In this document: positions 1-8,259 of the stretch, one piece after another
Layout of the letters: every line of letters begins with the position of its first letter
Position numbering within the stretch: position 1 is the first letter of the stretch
Assembly (NCBI GenBank): GCA_947074105.1
Contig: CAMTON010000017.1
Location: forward strand, 1-49,643
Source of the DNA: an uncultured Bacteroidales bacterium
GTDB taxonomy: Bacteria; Bacteroidota; Bacteroidia; Bacteroidales; JAUNSR01
Length of the DNA: 49,643 bases
Reading direction: 5' to 3'
Position numbers and translations under genes: made by a program
The notes under the pieces: model-generated
Database searches by the model: none
Told to the model about the DNA's origin: nothing
The model's input: only the letters and a program-made list of their open reading frames with translations

Positions 1-217
1 GTTCATCATGACTTACAGGCTATTCTTTTATCTGTTTAAATCGTTTTCTTATTTCTTCTTTTTTTCTTCTTTCATCTTCTTTTTTTTTTCTTTTTCTTCT
101 TCTCCTCTTTTTTCCTTTTTTTCTCCCTCCTTTTTATTCTCTTCTATCTTTTCTTTTCTCTTTTCCTTCTTCTTTGCTTCCTTTTCTTTTTCTTTTTCCT
201 CTTTTTCTTTTTATTCC
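1..217 (-). repeat. Polypurine low-complexity tract after the topA stop
   Basis: From about 40 to 217 the minus strand is almost pure A/G, made of AAG, GAA and AAA words. Read in the topA frame past its TGA (218-220), it stays open for about 27 codons rich in Lys, Arg and Glu before a TAA. Topoisomerase I proteins of this phylum often end in a basic low-complexity tail, so this may be tail sequence lost behind a new stop. I see no other gene here; the long plus-strand Phe/Ser-rich reading frame is only the complement of this tract. Confidence 0.6.
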
Positions 218-1933
218 TCATTCTTTCCGTCTTACTCTTCTCCCACCTCTTTCTTTTTCTGCTTTTTTTGCAACGGTTTTCTTTCCCCTACCTTTTGGTG
301 CATCTGCTGCTGCCTCTATAAGTTTTTTGCAATCCTCATACGATAAAGAATGTGGATCTGTACCTTTAGGAATCTTATAGTTAGATTTATTATATGAAAT
401 ATAAGGTCCGAAACGGCCATTTAATATCTGTAATCCCTCTTCTTCTTCAAATGTCTTTATTAGGCGTTCTGCTTCTTGTTTTCTTTTAGCTTCAATCAAA
501 GCAATAGCCTCCTCAAGATTAATAGTCATTGGTTGATACTCTTTTGGAAGAGAAACAAATTTTGAATTATGACTTATGTAAGGTCCGAATCTGCCAATTG
601 CTACTTTTACAACTTTATCCTCATATTCACCTAACTCACGAGGAAGTTCAAACAGCTTCAAAGCCTCTTCAAGAGTGATATTAGTTATTGACTGACCTTT
701 CAAAAGAGAAGCAAATACAGGTTTCTCTTCTTCATCAGTTTTACCTATTTGAACGACAGGTCCGAAACGACTAATCTTAACCGAAACCTGACGTCCGTTT
801 TCAGGATGTACGCCAAGTATTCGTTCACCTACTTTTTTGTCTGATTTAGCTTCTATAGCCTCAGTAACTGAGGGATGAAATACTTTATAAAAATCATCAA
901 GAGCTTTAGTCCATTCCTCTTTTCCTTCTGCAATATTGTCAAACTCCTGTTCAACTTTTGCGGTAAAGTTATAATTAAGAATATCAGGAAAATTCTCTGT
1001 TAAAAATTCATTTACAACGATACCGATATCTGTAGGAATAAGTTTTCCTTTATCTGCACCGGTTATCTCTGTCTTTATTTCATCTCTAATCTCTCCATTT
1101 TCAAGAGTGATTACATTATATTTTCTTTCATTTCCTTCAAGATCACTTTTTTCAACATATTCTCTATTTTGTATAGTTGAAATTGTTGGAGCATAAGTTG
1201 AAGGACGTCCTATTCCAAGTTCTTCCATTTTACGAACAAGGCTTGCCTCTGAATAACGTGCAGGACGTTGAGAAAATCTTTCTGTTGCAAGAACCTCTTT
1301 CATAGGCAATTCCTGACCAACAGTAAGAGGTGGAAGCATTTTTCCTGTATCGTCATCCTTTACATCATCATCGTCAGACGACTCTATATATACTTTTAAG
1401 AATCCGTCAAATTTTATGACCTCACCTGTTGCTATAAATTTATTATCGCTTTCGCTGACTGAAATAGTCGCAGTTGTTTTTTCAAGCTGTGCATCAGCCA
1501 TCTGTGAAGCAATGGTTCTTTTCCAGATTAATTCATAAAGACGTTTCTCTTGAGCTGACCCTTCAATAGAATGATTACTTATATATGTGGGACGAATTGC
1601 CTCATGAGCCTCTTGAGCACCTTTTGATTTTGTACTGAATTGACGTGTATGAAGATATTCTTCTCCCATATTATTAACAATCTCACTTTTTGCAGTTCCG
1701 ATCGCAAGTGAAGAAAGATTAACTGAGTCAGTTCTCATATAAGTGATAAAACCTGACTCATAAAGACTCTGAGCAATTCTCATTGTCTGAGCAACTCCAT
1801 ATCCAAGTTTACGCGCTGCTTCCTGCTGTAATGTTGATGTTGTAAATGGCGCAGCAGGAGATTTTTTACCCGGACGAGTTACAATATCTTCAATCTTAAA
1901 TTCTGATTTGGCACACTCTTTTACAAAGTCCAT
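218..1933 (-). pseudogene. topA: DNA topoisomerase I, N-terminally truncated
   Basis: The 571 readable residues match the middle and C-terminal parts of type IA DNA topoisomerase I, which relaxes negative supercoils. The catalytic tyrosine lies in the ITYMRTDS motif near residue 65. Three C-terminal TOPRIM-type repeats follow, each with a GRFGPY- or SRFGP-like motif, at about residues 370-555. The N-terminal TOPRIM domain that binds Mg2+, usually some 200-250 residues, is absent. Family-like sequence (YRFKTKEEAMDF) runs upstream without an ATG to about 1957, then turns into unrelated sequence and meets a stop at 2009-2011, inside a hairpin. The product could not be catalytic by itself. I infer a remnant left by a rearrangement or an assembly join, with an intact topA elsewhere. 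The family call is secure; the pseudogene call is less so. Confidence 0.75.
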
Positions 1934-1990
1934 CGCTTCTTCTTTTGTTTTAAAGCGGTAATACCAGTTATGCAGCTTGATGATATAAAT

Positions 1991-2040
1991 AATAAACTCA
2001 GCAGAAGTTCAAAAAACTTCTGCTGAGTTTATTGTTTTAT
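1991..2040 (+). terminator. 19-bp perfect hairpin at the broken topA end
   Basis: Arms 1991-2009 and 2015-2033 are perfectly complementary around a 5-nt loop, followed on the plus strand by a T-rich run to 2040. It looks like an intrinsic terminator for rightward transcription, yet it lies between two divergent genes (topA leftward, DUF418 rightward). It has no obvious gene to serve in this arrangement. Confidence 0.6.
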
Positions 2041-2161
2041 AGAGTTGCTCATTTTAATAAGTTTTCAATCTTTTTAAATGAAGCACTATGTATAGACATA
2101 AGGGTATTCTTTTGAAAAAACGGTAAATTGCACCGGAAATATATTAACAAAAAACACCAGA

Positions 2162-3310
2162 ATGACTCAATCTTTAAAAAAGAACCGTATCGATGTTGTC
2201 GATGCATTGCGGGGTTTTGCCGTATCAGCGATTTTGCTGCTGCATTTTGTAGAACATTTTATTTATAATGTTTATCCTGAAGCTACTTCAGAAGCATCAA
2301 AACTGATAAATCAGGGAGTATGGGACTCAATGTTCTTTTTATTGGGAGGTAAGAGTTATGCAATATTCGCTCTTCTTTTTGGTTTTACTTTTATTATTCA
2401 ACAACGTAATCAGGAGAATAAGGGTGGTGATTTCGGTACACGTTTTGCCTGGAGACTTGTTCTTTTGTGTTTGTTTGCAACGGTCAATGCCGCATTTTTC
2501 CCGGGAGGAGATGTTCTTCTGTTGTTTGCAATTACCGGTCTTGTAATGATACCTTTCCGCAGATTATCTCAAAAATGGCTTATAATGGGAGCCGTTGTTT
2601 TTCTGCTTCAGCCGATAGAATGGCTAAAGATTTCCGGATTTAATTTCATGCCTGAATTACCTGTGGGAGAATATTATCAGATAGTAAACGATGCTACAGG
2701 GACAGGGAATTTCTGTCAGATGATATGGGCGAATATGACTACAGGTCAGCTTGCAAGTCTTTATTGGGCTGTAGATGCAGGACGATTCGGTCAGACAATA
2801 GGATTGCTATTGCTTGGGATGTTTATTGCCCGCGGTAATTATTTTAATCGCAGTATAGATTTTTGGATTAAGGTTTTCCTTACAGGCATCATAGGAAGTT
2901 TTATTTTATTTATAGTGAAAGGAGCAGCCACAGAAACGCTGAAAACTATCTTTACGATGTGGTTTAATCTTTCTTTTACAGCGATTCTGGTCTCTGTATT
3001 CGTTATTCTTTATAATAACGAAGCGTTCAGAAATATGTGTTCCGGACTTCGGACTTATGGCAAGATGAGTCTGACGAATTATATAAGTCAATCGCTTATA
3101 GGCAGTATTATATTTTTCCCTTATGCAATGGGACTTGCTCCTTATCTGGATGTGGCATCTAGTCTTGCAGTTGGTGTAGTGATTATGTTCATGCAGATAG
3201 CATTCTGTAAATACTGGATGAAATCACATAAGCAGGGTCCTCTTGAGAATCTGTGGAAACAATTGACATGGATAATGAAAAAGAAGGAATCTTCAACGGT
3301 TATGGCATAA
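2162..3310 (+). CDS. DUF418 family multi-pass membrane protein
   Basis: This 382-residue protein has the DUF418/YeiB layout. A basic N-terminus with the RIDVVDALRGFA motif precedes the first membrane segment. Eight or more hydrophobic segments follow, and the C-terminal DUF418 part has the LRTYGKMSLTNYISQS motif around residues 290-310. The protein sits in the inner membrane. The family has no firmly established reaction; a role as a permease or envelope-associated protein has been suggested. The gene stands alone between two terminator-like hairpins. The family call is strong and the function unknown. Confidence 0.85.
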   Translation: MTQSLKKNRIDVVDALRGFAVSAILLLHFVEHFIYNVYPEATSEASKLINQGVWDSMFFLLGGKSYAIFALLFGFTFIIQQRNQENKGGDFGTRFAWRLVLLCLFATVNAAFFPGGDVLLLFAITGLVMIPFRRLSQKWLIMGAVVFLLQPIEWLKISGFNFMPELPVGEYYQIVNDATGTGNFCQMIWANMTTGQLASLYWAVDAGRFGQTIGLLLLGMFIARGNYFNRSIDFWIKVFLTGIIGSFILFIVKGAATETLKTIFTMWFNLSFTAILVSVFVILYNNEAFRNMCSGLRTYGKMSLTNYISQSLIGSIIFFPYAMGLAPYLDVASSLAVGVVIMFMQIAFCKYWMKSHKQGPLENLWKQLTWIMKKKESSTVMA

Positions 3311-3355
3311 ATAACCGTTTTTATACCGGTCATTAATATAAGTTTCAGATTAAAA

Positions 3356-3402
3356 ATTAACGCAACAGCAGTTTTGGTGACCGCTGTTGCGTTAATTTGT
3401 TT
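3356..3402 (+). terminator. Intrinsic terminator of the DUF418 gene
   Basis: A 14-bp perfect stem (3356-3369 with 3383-3396) with a 13-nt loop is followed by a T-rich run. It shares the word CGCAACAGCAG with the terminator at 6085-6126. Confidence 0.8.
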
Positions 3403-3436
3403 TATATGAGTTTAATAATGAAAATTTCCGGTAATA

Positions 3437-3790
3437 TTATTCGCATAAAATGCCGACTTTTCTTCCCCACAAAGCCAGATTATTAATAATCGGAATGACG
3501 GATTCTCCCAGTTCCGTAAGTTCATATTCGACTTTTGGGGGAACAACAGGAAAAACAGTTCTTTTTATTAATCCGTCTTTCTCCAGATCTCTTACCGCCT
3601 GGGTAAACATTTTATTTGATATACCGTGAATCAGTTGCTGCAGTTCGCTTGAACGTAACGCTCCATTCTGTAAATGATATAAGATTAATGACTTCCATTT
3701 TCCACCGATAACATTCACAGCTAATTCCAGGGAACAAAAAAATATATCCCCATTGAAAATATATTTATTTTTATTGCATTGATTTTCCAT
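3437..3790 (-). CDS. HxlR family winged-helix regulator
   Basis: This 117-residue DNA-binding protein has the HxlR signature: a Cys-containing N-terminus, then the GGKWKSLILYHL helix, the winged-helix recognition region (SNKMFTQAVRDLEKDGLI) and the KVEYELTELGESV strand-turn. HxlR proteins act as dimeric repressors or activators and often sense redox state or electrophiles through cysteines. It is divergent from the FMN/iron-sulfur membrane protein and reductase genes, 95 bp away, so these are its likely targets. Direct repeats in the shared gap are possible binding sites. Confidence 0.85.
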   Translation of the reverse strand: MENQCNKNKYIFNGDIFFCSLELAVNVIGGKWKSLILYHLQNGALRSSELQQLIHGISNKMFTQAVRDLEKDGLIKRTVFPVVPPKVEYELTELGESVIPIINNLALWGRKVGILCE

Positions 3791-3802
3791 AAATTACACT
3801 AT

Positions 3803-3831
3803 TTGGTAACTATATAACGAATTGGTAAGTA
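3803..3831. promoter_or_regulatory. Direct repeats in the HxlR/redox intergenic gap
   Basis: The words TTGGTAACTA (3803-3812) and TTGGTAAGTA (3822-3831) are 19 bp apart, just upstream of the HxlR gene start. They are candidate operators controlling both divergent units. The evidence is the repeat and its position only. Confidence 0.35.
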
Positions 3832-3885
3832 CTTGCAAATATATGCCTTTAGCTTTTACTTTACAAAAAATAAAAAAGGAATTGT

Positions 3886-4968
3886 ATGAAATTAGTGAAA
3901 CAATTATTTCCGCTTATTACATGTATGATGTTCTTACTTGTAATAGCAATAAACAAAGAAGGAAAAGTGCTCAACTATCCTGTTGAGGATATGTTTAATA
4001 AATCCCGGAATGAACAGGCTGACAGTTGGTTAACAAATGACGGTTATAACGTAATTTCCACTCATAATATAGCAAAGGATATTTTTGGATTTGCAGGTAA
4101 TATTCCGTTGCATGTCTATATAAAAGATAATACAATAGAGAAAGTAGAAATACAGAAAAACTCTGAAACTCCTGAATTCTTATCTTCAGTTGTAGAAAAG
4201 GGATTATTGAACAACTGGAAAGGCCTGACACCTGAAGAAGCATCCGCAAAAAAAGTTGATGCCGTAACGGGTGCTACGCTTTCGTCATCAGCAATAATCG
4301 AATCAATGGACAGAGCTGTCAAATATGCTTCAGACAACAGTCTGACAGTTAAAAAAACATCAAGATTCAAATGGAATGATATTAAATTCTGGTGTGTATT
4401 AAGTGTAGTAATCGCGGCTATGATACTACCGCTCTTTTACAAGAATAAAAGATACAGGACGGTACAGCTTTTTATAAATATGGTGGTTTTGGGATTCTGG
4501 AGCGGAAGTTTTATTTCATTGTCTCTTCTTGTGAATTTCTTTGCGAACGGAATAAATATATGGTTATCAGTAATACCAGTTCTGTTGCTTATTTCAGCTT
4601 TCATATATCCTCTGACAGGAAAGAAAAGTCATTATTGTACATGGATATGTCCGATGGGATCATGTCAGGAGTTGTTGGGGAAGTCTGTATCATATAAAAT
4701 AAAACTAAAACCTCAAACGATAAAATATCTTGACCTTTTCAGAGAGATATTATGGTTGGTTATAATGGGGTCAATGTGGGCGGCAATAGGATTCAAACTG
4801 ATGAATTATGAGTTGTTTTCAGCTTTTCTGTTTAATCAGGCATCATGGCCGATAATTATAGCTGCAATTCTGGTTGCTTTAATGTCTTGTTTTATACAGC
4901 GTCCATATTGCCGTTTTGTATGCCCAACAGGAACATTACTGAAATACTCACAAAAAACAGGTAAATAA
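3886..4968 (+). CDS. FMN-binding domain / 4Fe-4S membrane protein (NosR/NapH-like)
   Basis: This 360-residue inner-membrane electron-transfer protein has an N-terminal membrane segment (about 5-22) followed by a periplasmic FMN-binding domain (about 45-150). That domain carries DAVTGATLSSSA at 125-136, the motif in which ApbE-type transferases attach FMN to the threonine, here Thr131. Four or five hydrophobic segments follow, with two iron-sulfur motifs: CTWICPMGSC (Cys251, 255, 260) and CRFVCPTG (Cys342, 346), as in NosR, NapH and RnfD-like proteins. The likely role is to move electrons across the membrane to an extracytoplasmic acceptor. The next gene starts 1 nt after the stop and encodes a membrane-anchored flavin reductase, a plausible partner. 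No apbE gene is in the window. Confidence 0.8.
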   Translation: MKLVKQLFPLITCMMFLLVIAINKEGKVLNYPVEDMFNKSRNEQADSWLTNDGYNVISTHNIAKDIFGFAGNIPLHVYIKDNTIEKVEIQKNSETPEFLSSVVEKGLLNNWKGLTPEEASAKKVDAVTGATLSSSAIIESMDRAVKYASDNSLTVKKTSRFKWNDIKFWCVLSVVIAAMILPLFYKNKRYRTVQLFINMVVLGFWSGSFISLSLLVNFFANGINIWLSVIPVLLLISAFIYPLTGKKSHYCTWICPMGSCQELLGKSVSYKIKLKPQTIKYLDLFREILWLVIMGSMWAAIGFKLMNYELFSAFLFNQASWPIIIAAILVALMSCFIQRPYCRFVCPTGTLLKYSQKTGK

Positions 4969-4969
4969 T

Positions 4970-6067
4970 ATGAATATGACAAAAGCAATAAATTGGGTTT
5001 TGATATTAAGCCTGATTACATTATCCTTTAAACTTGCATCAAAGGATAAAGTCGGAGAACAAGAAACTTTTAATAACAAAGACAAGACGGAAATGAAAAC
5101 ATTATTGGACAGAACCGAAGCCGGTAATCTTAAAATGAAAAACAGATTTGTCAGAGCTTCAATTGAGGATCGTACCAGACAGGGTTTTATCGATAAAGAT
5201 AAGACTACTCAATTATACGTCAATCTTGCTAAAGGGGGAGTCGGGACAATTCTGTCGGGATATACCGTTATTGATGAAAGCGAAAAGGATATGAATATAT
5301 TCGCTATTTACGATGATAAATTTATTGATCAGTATTCAGATCTGACAAAAGAAGTTCATAAGAATGACGTAAATTTCCTGATGCAGCTTGTGCATTTAGG
5401 GTCAAACATCAGGGATAACGGTAACCTGAATCATAAGATTCTCGGAGCCAGTCCTGTGGCAAATCTGAAGACCGGAATTATTCCGGAGGAAATGACCAAA
5501 GAGGAAATAAAAGATATTGTCGATAAATTTGCAAAAGCCGCAGTAAGGGCAAAAAAATCAGGTTTTGACGGAATCGAAATACATGCTTCACATGGTTACA
5601 TGTTGCATCAGTTTGCCACTTCGTATTATAACAGACGTAAAGATGAATATGGAGGAAGCAGGGAAAACCGATATCGCCTGACTGTAGAAGTTTATGAAAC
5701 TATAAGAAAGGCGGTCGGGAAAGACTATCCTGTATGGATCAAAGTTCATAGTGAGGATAGTTTTGAAGGAGGTGTCACACATGAAGATTGTCTTTATATA
5801 TCTAAGGAACTTGATAAAAGAGGTATTGATGCAATAGAGATAAGTGGTGATTTCTGGGATTTCCGTGGAAACAAAGCATACTTCAGGAATATAGCTGAAA
5901 AGATAGCAAGTGAAATTTCAGCACCTGTGATTATTACGGGAGGAAACAGAGATTTCACAGAAATGGAAAAAATGATCAATGAGACAAATATAGAATATGT
6001 CGGCATGGCACGTCCTCTTATGCAGGATCCTGAAATGATTAATAAATATATAAGTACTCTACAATAA
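4970..6067 (+). CDS. Old Yellow Enzyme-type NADH:flavin oxidoreductase with N-terminal anchor
   Basis: This 365-residue protein has an Old Yellow Enzyme TIM barrel from about residue 43. FMN- and substrate-site motifs include FVRASIEDRT, the HASHGYMLHQF stretch, NRRKDEYGGSRENRYR and the C-terminal EYVGMARPLMQDP phosphate-binding region. Family members reduce activated C=C bonds or related acceptors using FMN and normally NAD(P)H. The first 40 residues add a hydrophobic segment (about 8-25) without a lipoprotein cysteine, followed by a charged linker, so the enzyme may sit outside the cytoplasm. An internal ATG at 5093 would give the cytosolic form. The 1-nt gap to the FMN/4Fe-4S membrane protein supports translational coupling and the longer start. 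Confidence 0.85.
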   Translation: MNMTKAINWVLILSLITLSFKLASKDKVGEQETFNNKDKTEMKTLLDRTEAGNLKMKNRFVRASIEDRTRQGFIDKDKTTQLYVNLAKGGVGTILSGYTVIDESEKDMNIFAIYDDKFIDQYSDLTKEVHKNDVNFLMQLVHLGSNIRDNGNLNHKILGASPVANLKTGIIPEEMTKEEIKDIVDKFAKAAVRAKKSGFDGIEIHASHGYMLHQFATSYYNRRKDEYGGSRENRYRLTVEVYETIRKAVGKDYPVWIKVHSEDSFEGGVTHEDCLYISKELDKRGIDAIEISGDFWDFRGNKAYFRNIAEKIASEISAPVIITGGNRDFTEMEKMINETNIEYVGMARPLMQDPEMINKYISTLQ

Positions 6068-6084
6068 TAATTAATGATATTATA

Positions 6085-6126
6085 AGCGCAACAGCAGTCC
6101 CGGAGACTACTGTTGCGCTATTTTTT
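6085..6126 (+). terminator. Intrinsic terminator of the redox operon
   Basis: A 14-bp stem with one mismatch (6085-6098 with 6106-6119) is followed by ATTTTTT. It contains the same CGCAACAGCAG word as the terminator at 3356-3402, on the other side of the redox module. Confidence 0.8.
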
Positions 6127-6136
6127 ATAATTAAGA

Positions 6137-6547
6137 TTACCATGCCGCGGTATGCTCTGTAATAATACCGTCTTCCATAGTGTATTGTTCAAGACTGTTT
6201 TCTTTTGCCTGAATACAGATATAGACCATAGTTTCATCTGATGTACAGCGCATTGAACGTTTACATTCTGCAGAGACTCTTATTATTGATCCGGGAGAAA
6301 TACTGAATACTTCATTATCGGCCTGAAAATCGCCTGATCCTTTCAGTATTATATAATTTTCTTCATTCTGTTTATGTGAATGAAAGAAAGGTACAGCCTC
6401 TCCCGGTTCAAGAGATCCGAATGATATTTCGCAAGAAGTCGCTCCTGTAGCATCTTTGATAAATTCTTTGCCTTTAAAGGACTCCGGATTTGAGATTTTA
6501 ACATGACTAACTCCTTTTCCGGATTCTGATTTTTTTAATAGTTCCAT
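6137..6547 (-). CDS. Cupin-domain protein
   Basis: This 136-residue small cupin has the conserved beta-barrel motifs: PFFHSHKQNEENYIILKG (metal-ligand His-x-His with a downstream Glu, about residues 55-72) and a second motif near PGSIIRVSA. Such single-domain cupins act as enzymes or ligand-binding proteins; the substrate cannot be read here. It is divergent from the HxlR gene at 6700, and inverted repeats in the shared gap suggest joint control. Confidence 0.8.
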   Translation of the reverse strand: MELLKKSESGKGVSHVKISNPESFKGKEFIKDATGATSCEISFGSLEPGEAVPFFHSHKQNEENYIILKGSGDFQADNEVFSISPGSIIRVSAECKRSMRCTSDETMVYICIQAKENSLEQYTMEDGIITEHTAAW

Positions 6548-6579
6548 TTTTATTTTCTTTTAGTTATTAATAGTAAGTT

Positions 6580-6661
6580 TGTAACTTTATGCAAATAAAC
6601 AACCAGTATAATTGGATATCAATAAGTTACACAGGGGGTTTATAGTTACATCAGTGTAACT
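6580..6661. promoter_or_regulatory. TGTAACT/AGTTACA operator cluster
   Basis: The 7-mer TGTAACT occurs at 6580-6586, its complement AGTTACA at 6625-6631, and a perfect inverted repeat AGTTACA-N4-TGTAACT at 6644-6661. This is a dyad of the size bound by dimeric winged-helix regulators, in the gap between the divergent cupin and HxlR genes. I infer that the HxlR protein binds here to control itself and the cupin. Confidence 0.55.
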
Positions 6662-6699
6662 GTTATTAAAAATCAGAACGATAGAAAAAGTTAATAAAT

Positions 6700-7035
6700 A
6701 TGAAATCATTTGAGCATATCGGGGTTTGCCCCATTCGTGATATTATATGTAAGATAAACAGTAAGTGGTCGATGCTTGTAATGGCAACGCTGAATGCAAA
6801 CGGAAGGATGCGTTTCGGAGAGATTCAGAAAACAATAGGAGATGTTTCACAGAGAATGCTTACCGTAACGTTAAGATCGCTCGAAGATGAGAAAATGGTT
6901 AAAAGAGAGGTTTATGCCGAAGTGCCGCCACGAGTGGAGTATTATCTTACCGATAAGGGAAAGAGTTTCATACCCGTAATGGATCATCTTGTAAAATGGG
7001 CATTTGAGAATTCCGCTGTGACGGAAAATGAATAA
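6700..7035 (+). CDS. HxlR family winged-helix regulator
   Basis: This 111-residue protein starts with a Cys near the N-terminus (GVCPIRDI), followed by the SKWSMLVMATLNANGRMRFGEIQ helix pair, the SQRMLTVTLRSLEDEKMV recognition region and the RVEYYLTDKGKSF wing, all typical of HxlR. It is a distant paralogue of the regulator at 3437-3790. It is divergent from the cupin gene and 17 bp upstream of the DUF6125 gene, which is probably in the same transcript. Confidence 0.85.
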   Translation: MKSFEHIGVCPIRDIICKINSKWSMLVMATLNANGRMRFGEIQKTIGDVSQRMLTVTLRSLEDEKMVKREVYAEVPPRVEYYLTDKGKSFIPVMDHLVKWAFENSAVTENE

Positions 7036-7052
7036 TTTAATTCCGGATTTAT

Positions 7053-7577
7053 ATGACAAACGAATTTTTAAACCGTTTCTCACGCGAAGAACTGCTTAAA
7101 CTTATAGAGATATATTCAAAAAACTGGCTTGCTATGGATGGCGTCTGGTTTCAGTCAGTAGAAAAGGAATACGGAATGGATTCTGCTATCCGACATGATG
7201 AGAATGCATGGAAGAGATTCACTGTTATTGAGGCTAAAAAGATAAAAGAGTTTCTTAAGTTACCGGAAAGAGCCGGAATCGAAGGACTTGAACAGGCTTT
7301 AAGACTCCGTTTATATGCCAATATCAATGGTGATCAAATTACGACGGAAGGAAATACATTGATTTACAGAACTATGGATTGCAGAGTTCAGAATGCCCGA
7401 AAAAGAAAAGGAATGGAATTTCATCCGTGTAAATCCGTTGGATTAATAGAATATTCCGGGTTTGCAAAAGTGATTGACGACCGCTTTGAATGTGAAGCGA
7501 TAAGCTGTTATCCTGAAATTACTGATAATAGCTGTAATTGTGCATGGAGGTTTACCCTTAATTCCTTGCCCATTTGA
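7053..7577 (+). CDS. DUF6125 family protein
   Basis: This 174-residue soluble protein resembles proteins annotated DUF6125, common in anaerobic Clostridia and Bacteroidota. Recognisable blocks are the NWLAMDGVWFQSVEKEYGMD segment, ARKRKGMEFHPCKSVGLIEY and a Cys-rich C-terminal end (SCYPEITDNSCNCAW). The spaced cysteines could bind a metal, but no function is established. It starts 17 bp after the HxlR gene and ends before a strong terminator, so the two likely form one transcript. Confidence 0.7.
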   Translation: MTNEFLNRFSREELLKLIEIYSKNWLAMDGVWFQSVEKEYGMDSAIRHDENAWKRFTVIEAKKIKEFLKLPERAGIEGLEQALRLRLYANINGDQITTEGNTLIYRTMDCRVQNARKRKGMEFHPCKSVGLIEYSGFAKVIDDRFECEAISCYPEITDNSCNCAWRFTLNSLPI

Positions 7578-7615
7578 TATTAATGATCAGATATTCCTTA
7601 TGAACTATAAAGAAT

Positions 7616-7666
7616 AAAGACAAAACCCGAAAGCAGTATTGATTCTGTCTTTCGGGTTTTGTCTTT
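7616..7666 (+). terminator. 18-bp hairpin terminator
   Basis: Arms 7616-7633 and 7649-7666 are perfectly complementary with a 15-nt loop. The G+C core (CCCGAAAG) is flanked by A and T runs, so it could work in both directions. It closes the HxlR-DUF6125 unit. Confidence 0.85.
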
Positions 7667-8259
7667 ATATGATATTAAGGTGAAAAATATTTATTGCATC
7701 TTTATTATTAACATTGAATAATAAATAAATACTAAATTAATATTCAATTTTTATGCAGATGTTAGTTTGTCTTATTGTGATGTTTATTATTGTTTTAATG
7801 ATTATATGATGAGATAATTGCAATGTTTGTTTGCAAAATGCTTATAGTTTGATGGTTTTAACTATGCAAGTGAAAGGTTTGTAGTGTTAAAATAAGTGAT
7901 TTTGTAATTAATTTCTATGTGAATATATGTAATTGTGAAAATAACTAATACATTTGCATAATATTTAAATAAAATATCATTAATTAATTGACGGGATGCC
8001 CGCTTAATTATTATAAGGCTCTACTATTCAGGTTTTTATTAATTGCAAATGTTTCTTTGAAAGAATAATTATAAAGATGTTTTTTCTTATTTTTTATAAT
8101 AAAACAATTATTTAAACTCTCCGACAGTTAATCCTTTTTTTTGATTTGTTTATTTATGTTAATTAGGTTCGTGTATTTCTTCATCTTACATGAAAGTATA
8201 TGTGTCTGTTAAGACCGGGGATTAATAAGAATTTACTCAAAGTTACATTATACGTTTTT
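7667..8259 (+). promoter_or_regulatory. Long AT-rich leader before susC
   Basis: There is no coding sequence in these 593 bases. A candidate promoter of the phylum type has TTTG at 8140-8143 and TAGGTTCG at 8164-8171, which differs from TAnnTTTG at one position, with 20 nt between. Reading frames around 8200 appear to be 5' leader rather than protein. A small hairpin around GGGATGCCCGC (about 7993-8003) is too short to call an RNA element. Confidence 0.35.

Noticed and set aside
8-346. Plus-strand open frames rich in Phe and Ser
   Set aside because: They are the complement of the purine-rich topA end; composition is driven by the tract, with no protein features.
7667-8259. Riboswitch or small RNA in the leader of susC
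   Set aside because: Only a very short hairpin is visible; no known riboswitch core could be recognised by eye.
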